A DNA stretch of 64,000 nucleotides from Verrucosispora sioxanthis (GTDB taxonomy: Bacteria; Actinomycetota; Actinomycetes; Mycobacteriales; Micromonosporaceae). The stretch spans positions 496,001 to 560,000 of the forward strand of contig NZ_SAIY01000001.1 in NCBI RefSeq assembly GCF_010560025.1, read 5' to 3'. Positions 28,316-35,535 of the stretch are shown here, piece after piece. The position numbers were made by a program, and so were the translations under genes. The notes beneath the pieces were generated by a model, which saw only the letters and a program-made list of their open reading frames with translations, had not been told where the DNA came from and ran no database searches. Positions within the stretch are counted from its first letter, which is position 1, and every line of letters starts with the position of its first letter.

Positions 28316-28378
28316 GCCTGCCTCCTCCTCGACGCAATCTTCTGGGCAGACTCTGGCGGGGTCGACGCGACAGTGCGA

Positions 28379-28413
28379 GTGTCTGGAACGACACGACCCA
28401 TACAATTCCCGAC
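28379..28413 (+). promoter_or_regulatory. Divergent promoter with GTGTC-N6-GACAC and leaderless -10
   Basis: An inverted repeat GTGTC-N6-GACAC lies at 28379-28394. It is followed by TACAAT at 28401-28406, a good -10 that ends 7 bases before ATG 28414, so the AraC-family mRNA is predicted to start at its ATG. No convincing -35 is seen, which fits an activator-dependent or weak promoter; the repeat is the candidate binding site of the encoded regulator. Confidence 0.55.
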
Positions 28414-29361
28414 ATGAGCGTCGCCCCACGCTCCGTCGCGATCGCCGCCACCGACGGGATGCTGCACTTCGAACTGGCGCTGGCCTACGAGGTCTTCGGC
28501 GCCGCCCCGGACGCCGTGCCCGTTCCCTGGTACGACGTCCGGGTGTGCGGCACGCATCCCGTCCGCGTCGGCCGGTTCCGGCTGGAGCCGGACCACGGGC
28601 TCGACCGGTTGGCAGCCGCCGACACCGTGATCGTGCCCGCCCTGGCCGACGTCGCCGAGGAACCACCCGCCGTCCTGGTCGAGGCGGTGCGTACGGCGTA
28701 CGAATCGGGTGCGCGGGTGGTCTCCCTCTGCACGGGCGTGTTCGTGCTGGCCGCCGCCGGCCTGCTGGACGGGCGGCGGGCGACCACGCACTGGGCCCAC
28801 ACCCGGGATCTCGCCGCGCGCTATCCGAGGGTGACGGTCGACCCGGACGTGCTCTACGTCGACAACGGCCGGGTGCTCACCTCCGCCGGCAAGGCCGCGG
28901 CCATGGACCTGTGCCTGCATCTGGTCCGCCGCGATCACGGCCCGGCGATCGCCAACGTGGTCGCCCGCCGCCTGGTCGTGCCGCCGCACCGGGCCGGTGG
29001 TCAGGCCCAGTTCGTCAGCACGCCGGTGCCCGCCCGGGACGGCCACCCCCTGACCGAACTGCTCCCCTGGGTCATGCACCGGCTGGACCAGCCGCTCACC
29101 GTCGAGGACCTGGCCCGCCGGGCGAACCTCAGCTCCCGCCAGCTGACCCGCCAGTTCCGCTCGGTGACCGGTACGACCCCGCTGCAGTGGCTGCTGACGC
29201 AGCGGATCCGTCGCGCACAGGAACTGCTGGAAAGCACCGACGACAGCATCGACATCATCGCGTCGGCGGCCGGGATGGGCACGGCGACCACGCTGCGCCG
29301 GCATTTCCACCGCACCATCGGCGTGCCACCGGACACCTATCGGCGGACCTTCCGAGCCTGA
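28414..29361 (+). CDS. GlxA-type AraC-family regulator (DJ-1/PfpI + HTH)
   Basis: The 315-residue protein has an N-terminal DJ-1/PfpI amidotransferase-like domain (VAIAATDGMLHFELALAYEVFG to about 165) with the elbow Cys in VVSLCTGVFVLAAAGLLDGR and RATTHWAHT, and a C-terminal AraC HTH pair (TVEDLARRANLSSRQLTRQF and IDIIASAAGMGTATTLRRHF). In this family the first domain senses an unknown ligand and is usually not an active peptidase. Divergent from the saccharopine-dehydrogenase-like gene, which is its likely target. Confidence 0.92.
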   Translation: MSVAPRSVAIAATDGMLHFELALAYEVFGAAPDAVPVPWYDVRVCGTHPVRVGRFRLEPDHGLDRLAAADTVIVPALADVAEEPPAVLVEAVRTAYESGARVVSLCTGVFVLAAAGLLDGRRATTHWAHTRDLAARYPRVTVDPDVLYVDNGRVLTSAGKAAAMDLCLHLVRRDHGPAIANVVARRLVVPPHRAGGQAQFVSTPVPARDGHPLTELLPWVMHRLDQPLTVEDLARRANLSSRQLTRQFRSVTGTTPLQWLLTQRIRRAQELLESTDDSIDIIASAAGMGTATTLRRHFHRTIGVPPDTYRRTFRA

Positions 29362-29416
29362 ACCGGCTGCCCGCCCGGAACTTCGCCGTCGCGGCTCTGC
29401 GGCGCTACGCGAAGGA

Positions 29417-29491
29417 TGGTGGGCGATACTGGGTTTGAACCAGTGACCTCTTCCGTGTCAAGGAAGCGCGCTCCCACTGCGCCAATCGCCC
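29417..29491 (-). tRNA. tRNA-Val (GAC)
   Basis: On the minus strand a full cloverleaf: acceptor GGGCGAT/ATCGCCC, anticodon stem CTTCC/GGAAG with loop TTGACAC (anticodon GAC), T-arm with GGTTCAAACC, and an encoded CCA end (29417-29419). It is identical to the tRNA-Val at 32020-32094. Confidence 0.97.
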
Positions 29492-29530
29492 GTGGAGACC
29501 GGCGACACCCGCAGGTGTGGCCGGACCGCG

Positions 29531-29603
29531 AGCGGACGACGGGATTCGAACCCGCGACCCTCACCTTGGCAAGGTGATGCGCTACCAGCTGCGCTACGTC
29601 CGC
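29531..29603 (-). tRNA. tRNA-Gly (GCC)
   Basis: Minus strand, 73 nt: acceptor GCGGACG/CGTCCGC, anticodon stem TCACC/GGTGA with loop TTGCCAA (anticodon GCC), T-arm GGGTTCGAATCCC. CCA is not encoded. Identical to the tRNA-Gly at 32213-32285. Confidence 0.97.
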
Positions 29604-29755
29604 CTGCTCCCGACAAGCGCCGGGAACGGGCCAACTGTACCCGATGACAAGATCGCTGGAGACGCCGCCCCCGGCAGCCGGTGATTGCGCCGCTCCCGAC
29701 CCGGGTACAGACCTCTCCCGACAGCACACCGCACCCCCGGACAAAGGAGGCTGTC

Positions 29756-29995
29756 ATGGGTATCGGCACCAGCATCTTTCTCTTGGCGCTCGGCGCCATC
29801 CTCACCTTCGCGGTCAACGCCAGCATCGGCGGGCTCGACATTGACGTGGTCGGCTGGATCCTGATGGCCGCCGGCGTGCTCGGTCTGATCCTGACCACGC
29901 TCGTCTGGAACCGCCGTCGTCAGCCGGCCGCCACGGACGAGCCGGTGGAGTACCGCCGGGTCGAGGAGCGGCGGGACGTCGCGCCGCCGATGTGA
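29756..29995 (+). CDS. Small two-helix membrane protein (DUF6458-like)
   Basis: The 79-residue protein has two membrane helices: GTSIFLLALGAILTFAVNAS and VVGWILMAAGVLGLILTTLV, joined by IGGLDIDV, followed by a basic stop-transfer sequence (WNRRRQ) and an acidic/basic tail. ATG 29756 has a perfect AAAGGAGG. The pattern matches a small actinobacterial membrane family that I recall as DUF6458; no function is known. It stands alone between the two tRNA sets. Confidence 0.85.
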   Translation: MGIGTSIFLLALGAILTFAVNASIGGLDIDVVGWILMAAGVLGLILTTLVWNRRRQPAATDEPVEYRRVEERRDVAPPM

Positions 29996-30077
29996 CCGGC
30001 AGGCGGTGGCGGTCACCGTCCGGTGGCCGCCACCGCCACGCGTCGGCGCGGCCCGGCCCTAGGCGCGGCTCGTCGAC

Positions 30078-31298
30078 TCAGGAGCGGCCGGCGGCCAGTT
30101 CCGTGGTGACCGGCGCGTCCCAGTCGATCCGGTAGCGCTGCTCCGGGCCGAGCGTCCGCTCCGGGTTGAGGAAGGTACGCAACGCCAGCGGCATCATGAT
30201 CCGCATCATCCGTTTCGCGACCGGGCCGACCGTCTTCGTGGAGGTCGTCTGCCGGCCCCGCCGGAGCACCTTCTCCACCCGCACCCGACGCAGCCGCTCG
30301 TACGCGTCGAACGCGTCGGGTACCTCGGTATGGTCGCGCAGACAGCGGGCCAGTTGCACGGCGCTCTCCACGGCCAGTGACGCACCCTGGCCGGAACTGG
30401 GCGACGGCGCGTGCACCGCGTCACCCACCAGCACCAGCCGACCGCCGTGCCAACGCGGCACCGACGGCATGCTCTCGATCGATCCGATGGCCACCAGGTC
30501 GTCCGGCTCGGTGTGGGCGAGCACCTGCCGGGCCGGCACGTCGTCGGCGAACACCTCGCGGAGCCGGTGCAACCACTGCGGTCGGGGGATCCGGCTCGCC
30601 TCGGCGTAGCTGGTCGGTCGGCGGTCCGGCACGTTCGCGAACCAGGCGGTGCGGCCGTCGGGCTGCACCCAGTAGCCGAAGAAGGCCCGAGATCCGAAGA
30701 CGAAGTACATCGCCTCCGGGTCGGCGTCGGGCACCGCGTACCGGGCCGCGCCGCCGAGGTTCAGCAGTGGCAGCACCTGCGGCCCGGGCGCCTGCGGGTC
30801 GATGAGCGTACGCACCCGGGACCGGACGCCATCCGCGCCGACCAGCACGTCGGCGCTGGCCGTGGAGCCGTCGGCGAACCGGGCGAGGACGCCGTCACCG
30901 TGCTGCTCGGCGTCGACCAACCGTTTGCCGTACGCGATCCGCACGCCCTGCGCCTCGGCGCATTCGCGCAGCACCCGGGCCAGGTCGTCGCGCCACAGCC
31001 CGAGCGTGACCGGTTCCACCGCCACGTGCGGGAAGGCACCGATGCGGCCCCCGCGACCGTCGGTGACCACGGTGCGTCGCATGGGTAGGCCGACACGCTG
31101 GACGGGTCGCTCGGCATCGACCAGGCGCAGCGCGGCCAGTCCGTTCGGCGCGAGGGTCAGGGTGACCCCGCTCCCCTCGGTCGTCGACGGGTACGCCTCG
31201 TGGACGGTGGCCTCGATGCCGGCGCGACGTAGCGCCATCGCGGTCACCGGACCGGCGATCCCGCCGCCGATCACCAGCGCGGTTCGAGCGGCTGTCAT
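30078..31298 (-). CDS. FAD-dependent monooxygenase (PHBH-type)
   Basis: The 406-residue protein is a class A flavin monooxygenase: ALVIGGGIAGPVTAMALRRA (FAD GxGxxG) at the N-terminus, LVGADGVRSRVR (DG motif) in the middle and LVLVGDAVHAPSPSSGQGAS (GD motif binding FAD ribityl/pyrophosphate). It would hydroxylate or epoxidise a small aromatic or similar compound with NAD(P)H and O2. Its ATG overlaps the stop of the PadR gene by four bases (ATGA), so the pair is one operon, and the PadR protein presumably controls it in response to the substrate, which is unknown. A tetracycline- or rifamycin-inactivating role is possible for such genes but not shown. Confidence 0.9.
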   Translation of the reverse strand: MTAARTALVIGGGIAGPVTAMALRRAGIEATVHEAYPSTTEGSGVTLTLAPNGLAALRLVDAERPVQRVGLPMRRTVVTDGRGGRIGAFPHVAVEPVTLGLWRDDLARVLRECAEAQGVRIAYGKRLVDAEQHGDGVLARFADGSTASADVLVGADGVRSRVRTLIDPQAPGPQVLPLLNLGGAARYAVPDADPEAMYFVFGSRAFFGYWVQPDGRTAWFANVPDRRPTSYAEASRIPRPQWLHRLREVFADDVPARQVLAHTEPDDLVAIGSIESMPSVPRWHGGRLVLVGDAVHAPSPSSGQGASLAVESAVQLARCLRDHTEVPDAFDAYERLRRVRVEKVLRRGRQTTSTKTVGPVAKRMMRIMMPLALRTFLNPERTLGPEQRYRIDWDAPVTTELAAGRS

Positions 31299-31891
31299 GC
31301 GCGACCTCCCATGGTCTCCTGCCAGGACTTCGCGTAGTCCGGTTGCTTGAGGGACTCGATCAGATCGGTGACGAACCGGCGCTCCGCCTCCAGCAGCGCG
31401 AGCGCGTACTGCTCCTCGACCAGGAAGATCCACCCGACACCGTCGGCGCGCGCCTCGTCGATGGTCGTGCGGGTCTCCTCGATCCGACCGGCGAGCGCCG
31501 CCGACCGGCGGCGCAGCACCTCGACCGCCTCGTCGGGCGGAAGCAGGCTGAGCAGCGACAGCGCGACGGCGAAGTGCGGATGCTCCTGGCGGGGCTGGGC
31601 CAGCAGGGAACGCAGCCAGTCGTGCACCTCGTGCCGGCCCTCGTCGGTGATCGCGTACACCGTCCGTTCGGGCCGGGCGCTGTCCCGGACCGTCTCCTGC
31701 GCGGCGACGAAACCGGCCCGGGCGAGTTGCTCGATGACCATGTAGAGGGAGCTGCGGGTGTACCGGATGAGCTTGTCCTGACCGGTCTGCTTGAGCCGTC
31801 GACCCAGCTCGTAGGGGTGCATCGGCTCCCACATCAGCCAGGCCAGCACGGCCAGGGCCAGCGGGTTGGGCACTCTCCGACGTCGCTCCAC
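31295..31891 (-). CDS. PadR-family transcriptional regulator
   Basis: The protein has a PadR winged helix at its N-terminus (PLALAVLAWLMWEPMHPYEL, then TRSSLYMVIEQLARAGFV and an RPERTVYAITDEGRHEV wing) and a helical C-terminal dimerisation region with a long coil (VEVLRRRSAALAGRIEETRT). GTG 31891 is preferred: AAGGAG lies five bases before it, while the in-frame GTG at 31897 overlaps that site; length is then 198 residues. A perfect palindrome lies just upstream. Overlap of stop and start with the monooxygenase shows a two-gene operon. Confidence 0.9.
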   Translation of the reverse strand: MERRRRVPNPLALAVLAWLMWEPMHPYELGRRLKQTGQDKLIRYTRSSLYMVIEQLARAGFVAAQETVRDSARPERTVYAITDEGRHEVHDWLRSLLAQPRQEHPHFAVALSLLSLLPPDEAVEVLRRRSAALAGRIEETRTTIDEARADGVGWIFLVEEQYALALLEAERRFVTDLIESLKQPDYAKSWQETMGGRA

Positions 31892-31901
31892 CAGCACTCC
31901 T

Positions 31902-31943
31902 TAGTCAGGACTGACTATCCAGCACTGACTATTGAACCGTCAA
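31902..31943 (-). promoter_or_regulatory. PadR operon promoter and palindromic operator
   Basis: Minus strand: -35 TTGACG (31943-31938), 18-base spacer, -10 GATAGT (31919-31914). TAGTCAGGACTGACTA (31902-31917), a 16-bp perfect inverted repeat, overlaps the -10, and a second half (ACTGACTATT, 31925-31934) falls in the spacer. This arrangement strongly suggests autorepression by PadR. Confidence 0.75.
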
Positions 31944-31978
31944 GCCGCCGCCGAGGCGGCATGCCGGAGAGAATGCGA

Positions 31979-32012
31979 AAAGCCCGCTACCGGATCTCCG
32001 GTAGCGGGCTTT
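31979..32012 (-). terminator. Rho-independent terminator of the second tRNA cluster
   Basis: Perfect arms, at least 13 bp (31981-31993 and 31998-32010; A-T pairs extend them), 4-base loop, followed on the minus strand by TTTT. It lies directly after the 3' end of tRNA-Val (32020) and is the only classic T-tailed terminator I saw in the window. Confidence 0.9.
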
Positions 32013-32019
32013 CATCTGC

Positions 32020-32094
32020 TGGTGGGCGATACTGGGTTTGAACCAGTGACCTCTTCCGTGTCAAGGAAGCGCGCTCCCACTGCGCCAATCGCCC
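32020..32094 (-). tRNA. tRNA-Val (GAC), second copy
   Basis: Same sequence as the copy at 29417-29491 including the encoded CCA (32020-32022) and anticodon GAC. Last gene of a Gly-Cys-Val transcript on the minus strand. Confidence 0.97.
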
Positions 32095-32107
32095 TTGCTG
32101 TTCACCG

Positions 32108-32178
32108 AGGTGGGGACGGGATTTGAACCCGCGTACACGGCTTTGCAGGCCGTTGCCTCGCCTCTCGGCCACCCCACC
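32108..32178 (-). tRNA. tRNA-Cys (GCA)
   Basis: Minus strand, 71 nt: acceptor GGTGGGG/CCCCACC, anticodon stem ACGGC/GCCGT with loop CTGCAAA (anticodon GCA), T-arm GGGTTCAAATCCC. CCA not encoded. It has no second copy in the first tRNA group. Confidence 0.96.
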
Positions 32179-32212
32179 GAGGTTGCCCCCGTCACGCGTG
32201 GCGGCAGCTCCG

Positions 32213-32285
32213 AGCGGACGACGGGATTCGAACCCGCGACCCTCACCTTGGCAAGGTGATGCGCTACCAGCTGCGCTACGTCCGC
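32213..32285 (-). tRNA. tRNA-Gly (GCC), second copy
   Basis: Same 73-nt sequence as 29531-29603, anticodon GCC. First gene of the Gly-Cys-Val run. Confidence 0.97.
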
Positions 32286-32427
32286 ACGCCCCGGGCGTAC
32301 CCGGTGACGGATGAGAACTCTAGCCGAGCGGCGGATCGGATGCCAAATCGGGCTCCCGTCCCGGCGAGTCCGGAACTGTCCGGCTTCCGACTGTCGCAAG
32401 CCGGATCAACAGGGGTTTGGTGACCGG

Positions 32428-32452
32428 CCGTATCCGTTTCGATCGGATACGG
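32428..32452. promoter_or_regulatory. TetR operator, 9-bp perfect arms
   Basis: CCGTATCCG (32428-32436) and CGGATACGG (32444-32452) separated by 7 bases, immediately upstream of the TetR start codon. Symmetry, size (25 bp) and place are those of a TetR-family autoregulatory operator. Confidence 0.78.
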
Positions 32453-32460
32453 TGACGGAC

Positions 32461-33063
32461 GTGACGAGACGTGCGGCGGAAATCCGCCTGGATGCCCTGC
32501 TCCGCACCGCATGTGACGTGATCGGGCAGCGCGGGTTGGCCAACACCCGCACGGCTGATGTGGCGCAGGCCGCCGGGGTGAGCCAGGCACTTGTCTTCTA
32601 CCACTTTGCCACCAAGGAGCGGCTGCTCGCCCAGGCCTTCGCGTACGCGGTCGAGCAGGATCTGGCCCGGCTCGACGCGGTCACCCGCTCGAGCGCCCCG
32701 CCGCTGACCAAGCTCCGTCGCATCCTGCGCCTCTACACCCCGGCCGGGCGTGCCACCTCCTGGTCCATGTGGATCGACGGCTGGGCGGAGTCGCTGCGTA
32801 CCCCCGAGTTGGAGAAGGTCTCCCGCAAGCTGGACCTACGGTGGCGGCAGGACCTCGCCACGGTGATCGCCGACGGGGTCCGGGAGGGCAGCTTCGTCTG
32901 CGCCGACCCGGCCGGGGCCGCCTGGCGGATCAGCGCCGTGATGGACGGCCTGGCGGTGCAGCTCGCGGTGCACGACCGGGTGATCTCCCGCCGACAGTTC
33001 GCCGAATGGGTACGCCTGGTGACCGCCCGCGAACTCGGGCTCGATCCCGAGCAGCTGGAATAG
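32461..33063 (+). CDS. TetR-family transcriptional regulator
   Basis: The 200-residue protein has a TetR HTH within residues 5-55 (IRLDALLRTACDVIGQRGLA, TADVAQAAGVSQALVFYHF) and a helical ligand/dimer domain with the segment WSMWIDGWAESLRTPEL, a pattern seen in BetI-like and FadR-like TetR proteins. GTG 32461 is chosen because an in-frame GTG at 32452 overlaps the operator palindrome. No obvious target other than itself is next to it; the following TIGR03086 gene (91 bases on) may be cotranscribed. Confidence 0.9.
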   Translation: MTRRAAEIRLDALLRTACDVIGQRGLANTRTADVAQAAGVSQALVFYHFATKERLLAQAFAYAVEQDLARLDAVTRSSAPPLTKLRRILRLYTPAGRATSWSMWIDGWAESLRTPELEKVSRKLDLRWRQDLATVIADGVREGSFVCADPAGAAWRISAVMDGLAVQLAVHDRVISRRQFAEWVRLVTARELGLDPEQLE

Positions 33064-33153
33064 GCAGGCGCGGTCGGCGGCCGGGCAGCCGACGGTTACT
33101 CGCGCCACCGAATCCGGCGGGTTACCCGCGCCGCCGACGGGAACAAGGGCGAG

Positions 33154-33729
33154 ATGGAGCTGCTGAAGACATACCGGCGCAGCCTGGCCGAGTTCACCGA
33201 CCGGGTGGAACAGGTGCACCCCGGCCAATGGTCGGCCGCCACCCCCTGCCCCGGCTGGGACGTCCGCACACTTGTCAACCACGTGGTCAGCGAGGAACGC
33301 TGGAGCGTGCCGCTGCTCGCCGGGCGCACCATCGACGAGGTCGGTGACCGCTACGACGGCGACCAGCTCGGCACCGACCCGATCGAGGCCGCCCGCGAGG
33401 CCGCGGCGCAGGCCGAGGTCGCCGCCACCAGCCCGGGCGCGCTGGACCGGACCGTGCACCTGTCGGCCGGCGACACCTCCGCCGAGGAGTACCTGCACCA
33501 GCTGCTGGCCGAACATCTGGTGCACGGCTGGGACCTCGCGGTGGCGATCGGCGCGGACCCCACGATGGACGCCGACGCGGTGGCCGAGGCGGCCCGCTGG
33601 TACTCCCGCCACGTCGCCGACTACCGGCGCGACGGGCTCGTCGAACCCGAGGTCGAGCTGCCCGCCGGGGCCGGCGAACAGGACCGCCTCCTCGCCGCCT
33701 TCGGGCGGAACCCGGACTGGGCCCCGTGA
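33154..33729 (+). CDS. TIGR03086-type metal-binding (DinB-like) protein
   Basis: The 191-residue protein belongs to the maleylpyruvate-isomerase/DinB-like superfamily with mycothiol-linked members: TPCPGWDVRTLVNHVVSEE (metal His), and LLAEHLVHGWDLAVAIG (metal His pair) as in TIGR03086 proteins. Such proteins often act as metal-dependent mycothiol transferases, so conjugation of mycothiol to an electrophile in the cytoplasm is a reasonable guess. ATG 33154 follows GGGCGAG. Confidence 0.85.
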   Translation: MELLKTYRRSLAEFTDRVEQVHPGQWSAATPCPGWDVRTLVNHVVSEERWSVPLLAGRTIDEVGDRYDGDQLGTDPIEAAREAAAQAEVAATSPGALDRTVHLSAGDTSAEEYLHQLLAEHLVHGWDLAVAIGADPTMDADAVAEAARWYSRHVADYRRDGLVEPEVELPAGAGEQDRLLAAFGRNPDWAP

Positions 33730-33778
33730 CGTGACGCCACGGTGGGCCGGTTCGCGACCGTGCCCACCGTGGCCCGGA

Positions 33779-34681
33779 TCAACTCAGGTAACCGTCGTCT
33801 CGGGGTACCGTCCGCCACCGGCTCCGCGGGTCCGGCCGTCGTTCCCAGTGCCCGGGCGTCGGACCGCCGACATCGACCGCCGGCTCCGGCTCCCGGGTCA
33901 GCTGCCGCAACCGCAGCAGCAGGCCCACCCCGAGGAAGAGCAGCAGACCACCGAGGAGGAAGGCCACCTCGGTCAGACCCAGCCCGCTGCCGGCCTGGTT
34001 TCCGGCGGCGTCGGCGTCCGGCGGCTCGGCCGCCCCACCCGCGTACCCCGCGTCGTCGGCGGGAACGCTCTCCTCCTCGGTCGGATCCACCGTCGGCACC
34101 TCGGTCGGGTCCTCCGTCGGGTCCTCCGTCGGCACCTGCGACGGGGTGGGTGGCGCGGTCGTGGGACGGGCCTGGCCGCCCCGACCCACCACCTCGCGGG
34201 TCGCGGTCTGGCGGGACAGCAACCGCAGATTACGGTCGTACGCCTCGGCGGCGAGGCTCACCCGCCCCCGATCGACCTCCCGGTCGAACGCGATCCGGTA
34301 CTGCGCGGTGACCGTACGCCCCGGGCAGAGCGTGCCCGGGTCGAGCTGACGGTCGGTCAGCCGGGCCGCGTCGCCCTCGGCGCGCACCTCCACCGGGAAC
34401 GAACCGGTCTCCTCGATCCGGTCCACCCGCACCTGGTCCAGTCGCAACCCCTGCACACCCAGCACCAACGACCAGCGCACCTTGATGCAGTCGCCCTGGT
34501 CGTCGCGGGACACCACAGCGGAGACCGTCGCCACCCGCCCACCGGCGGTGAACTGGTCCGGCAGGCCGCCGAGTTCGGTGGCGAACGCCGCGTGCGCCGG
34601 CGCGGCCATGGCGAAGTCCACCCCGGTGAGACATGCCAGTGCCACCCCGATCCGTAGCGTGTGACGCCACAGCCTCTTCAC
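33779..34681 (-). CDS. Exported membrane-anchored surface protein with PT-rich stalk
   Basis: The 300-residue protein has a Sec signal peptide (HTLRIGVALACLTGVDFAMA, AHA-A cleavage), a beta-rich outer domain (about 33-165) with two Cys, a Pro/Thr/acidic repeat (PTEDPTEDPTEVPTVDPTEE) as wall-spanning stalk, one membrane helix (VAFLLGGLLLFLGVGLLLRL) and a basic cytoplasmic tail of about 45 residues. There is no LPXTG motif, so it is anchored by its helix. Function is unknown; adhesion or cell-envelope sensing is possible. Confidence 0.75.
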   Translation of the reverse strand: MKRLWRHTLRIGVALACLTGVDFAMAAPAHAAFATELGGLPDQFTAGGRVATVSAVVSRDDQGDCIKVRWSLVLGVQGLRLDQVRVDRIEETGSFPVEVRAEGDAARLTDRQLDPGTLCPGRTVTAQYRIAFDREVDRGRVSLAAEAYDRNLRLLSRQTATREVVGRGGQARPTTAPPTPSQVPTEDPTEDPTEVPTVDPTEEESVPADDAGYAGGAAEPPDADAAGNQAGSGLGLTEVAFLLGGLLLFLGVGLLLRLRQLTREPEPAVDVGGPTPGHWERRPDPRSRWRTVPRDDGYLS

Positions 34682-34857
34682 GATCCGTCCTCCCGTTGGT
34701 CGCCTCCATTGGCAACGCTAGGAGCGCGGGAAGCCACCCGGTAGACGGGCGTGTTCGCACGTACCGTGAAGCAAGATGCCCGATTTCACGTACGGTATTG
34801 AACCGCCTACGGATCACCCGCGACACGCCGAACACGGCGACGGTGGACAATCACCGG

Positions 34858-35526
34858 ATGTCCGCGCTCTCCGCCGCCTTCGTCCGGCTGCACGCCCGGC
34901 TCACGCCCGTCGCCTTCGTACCCGAGGTGCGGTTGCACCAGGCGGACGAGCCGATCGGGTTGTGGGAGCTGACCGAGGGTGAGTTCCGCAGCGACCGGCC
35001 GCCGCCGTTCTGGGCCTTCGCCTGGGCCGGCGGCCAGGGCCTGGCGCGCTACGTCACCGACCACCCGGAGACGGTCGCCGGCCGCCGGGTGCTCGACCTG
35101 GCCTCCGGCTCCGGCCTGGTGGCCATCGCCGCCGCCCGGGCCGGCGCGGCCGCCGTCCGCGCCGTGGAGATCGACGAACTGGCCGTCGCGGCCGTCGCGC
35201 TCAACGCCGAGGCCAACGGGGTACGCGTCGACGCCGAACTCGGCGACATCCTCGACGGCGACGCCCACGACGCCGAGGTGGTCCTGGCCGGCGACGTCTT
35301 CTACAGCGAGGCGATGGCCAACCGGGTGCTGCGGTTCCTGCTGCGGGCCACCCGGGCCGGGGCGTCGGTGCTGGTCGGCGACCCGGGCCGGGCCTTCCTG
35401 CCCCGGGAACGCTTCGACGAACTCGCCGCCTACGACGTGCCGGTCAGCGAGGCGCTGGAGAGCGTACGCGTGAAGCGCACCACGGTGTGGCGGTTGCGCG
35501 CCGGGCGCCCGACGGCGGCCGACTAG
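34858..35526 (+). CDS. Class I SAM-dependent methyltransferase
   Basis: The 222-residue protein has a Rossmann-type SAM site (RRVLDLASGSGLVAIAAARA, then VEIDELAVAAVALNAEANGV) and the later segment VLAGDVFYSEAMANRVLRFL, as in the nicotinamide N-methyltransferase/ETFBKMT-like group of protein or small-molecule methyltransferases. FWAFAWAGGQGLARY before the SAM site is typical of that group, which methylates lysines in some cases. It is followed 9 bases later by a cytochrome P450, so the two may act in one tailoring step. Confidence 0.85.
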   Translation: MSALSAAFVRLHARLTPVAFVPEVRLHQADEPIGLWELTEGEFRSDRPPPFWAFAWAGGQGLARYVTDHPETVAGRRVLDLASGSGLVAIAAARAGAAAVRAVEIDELAVAAVALNAEANGVRVDAELGDILDGDAHDAEVVLAGDVFYSEAMANRVLRFLLRATRAGASVLVGDPGRAFLPRERFDELAAYDVPVSEALESVRVKRTTVWRLRAGRPTAAD

Positions 35527-35535
35527 CGTGACGCC

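Noticed and set aside
30078..31832. A longer monooxygenase with about 180 extra N-terminal residues
   Set aside because: The extra part overlaps the PadR gene out of frame and has no similarity; ATG 31298 is at the correct distance from the FAD loop and gives an ATGA overlap.
29417..32285. A genomic island integrated at a tRNA gene
   Set aside because: No integrase, no mobility genes, and the duplicated segments are whole tRNA genes, not a 3'-end attachment repeat.
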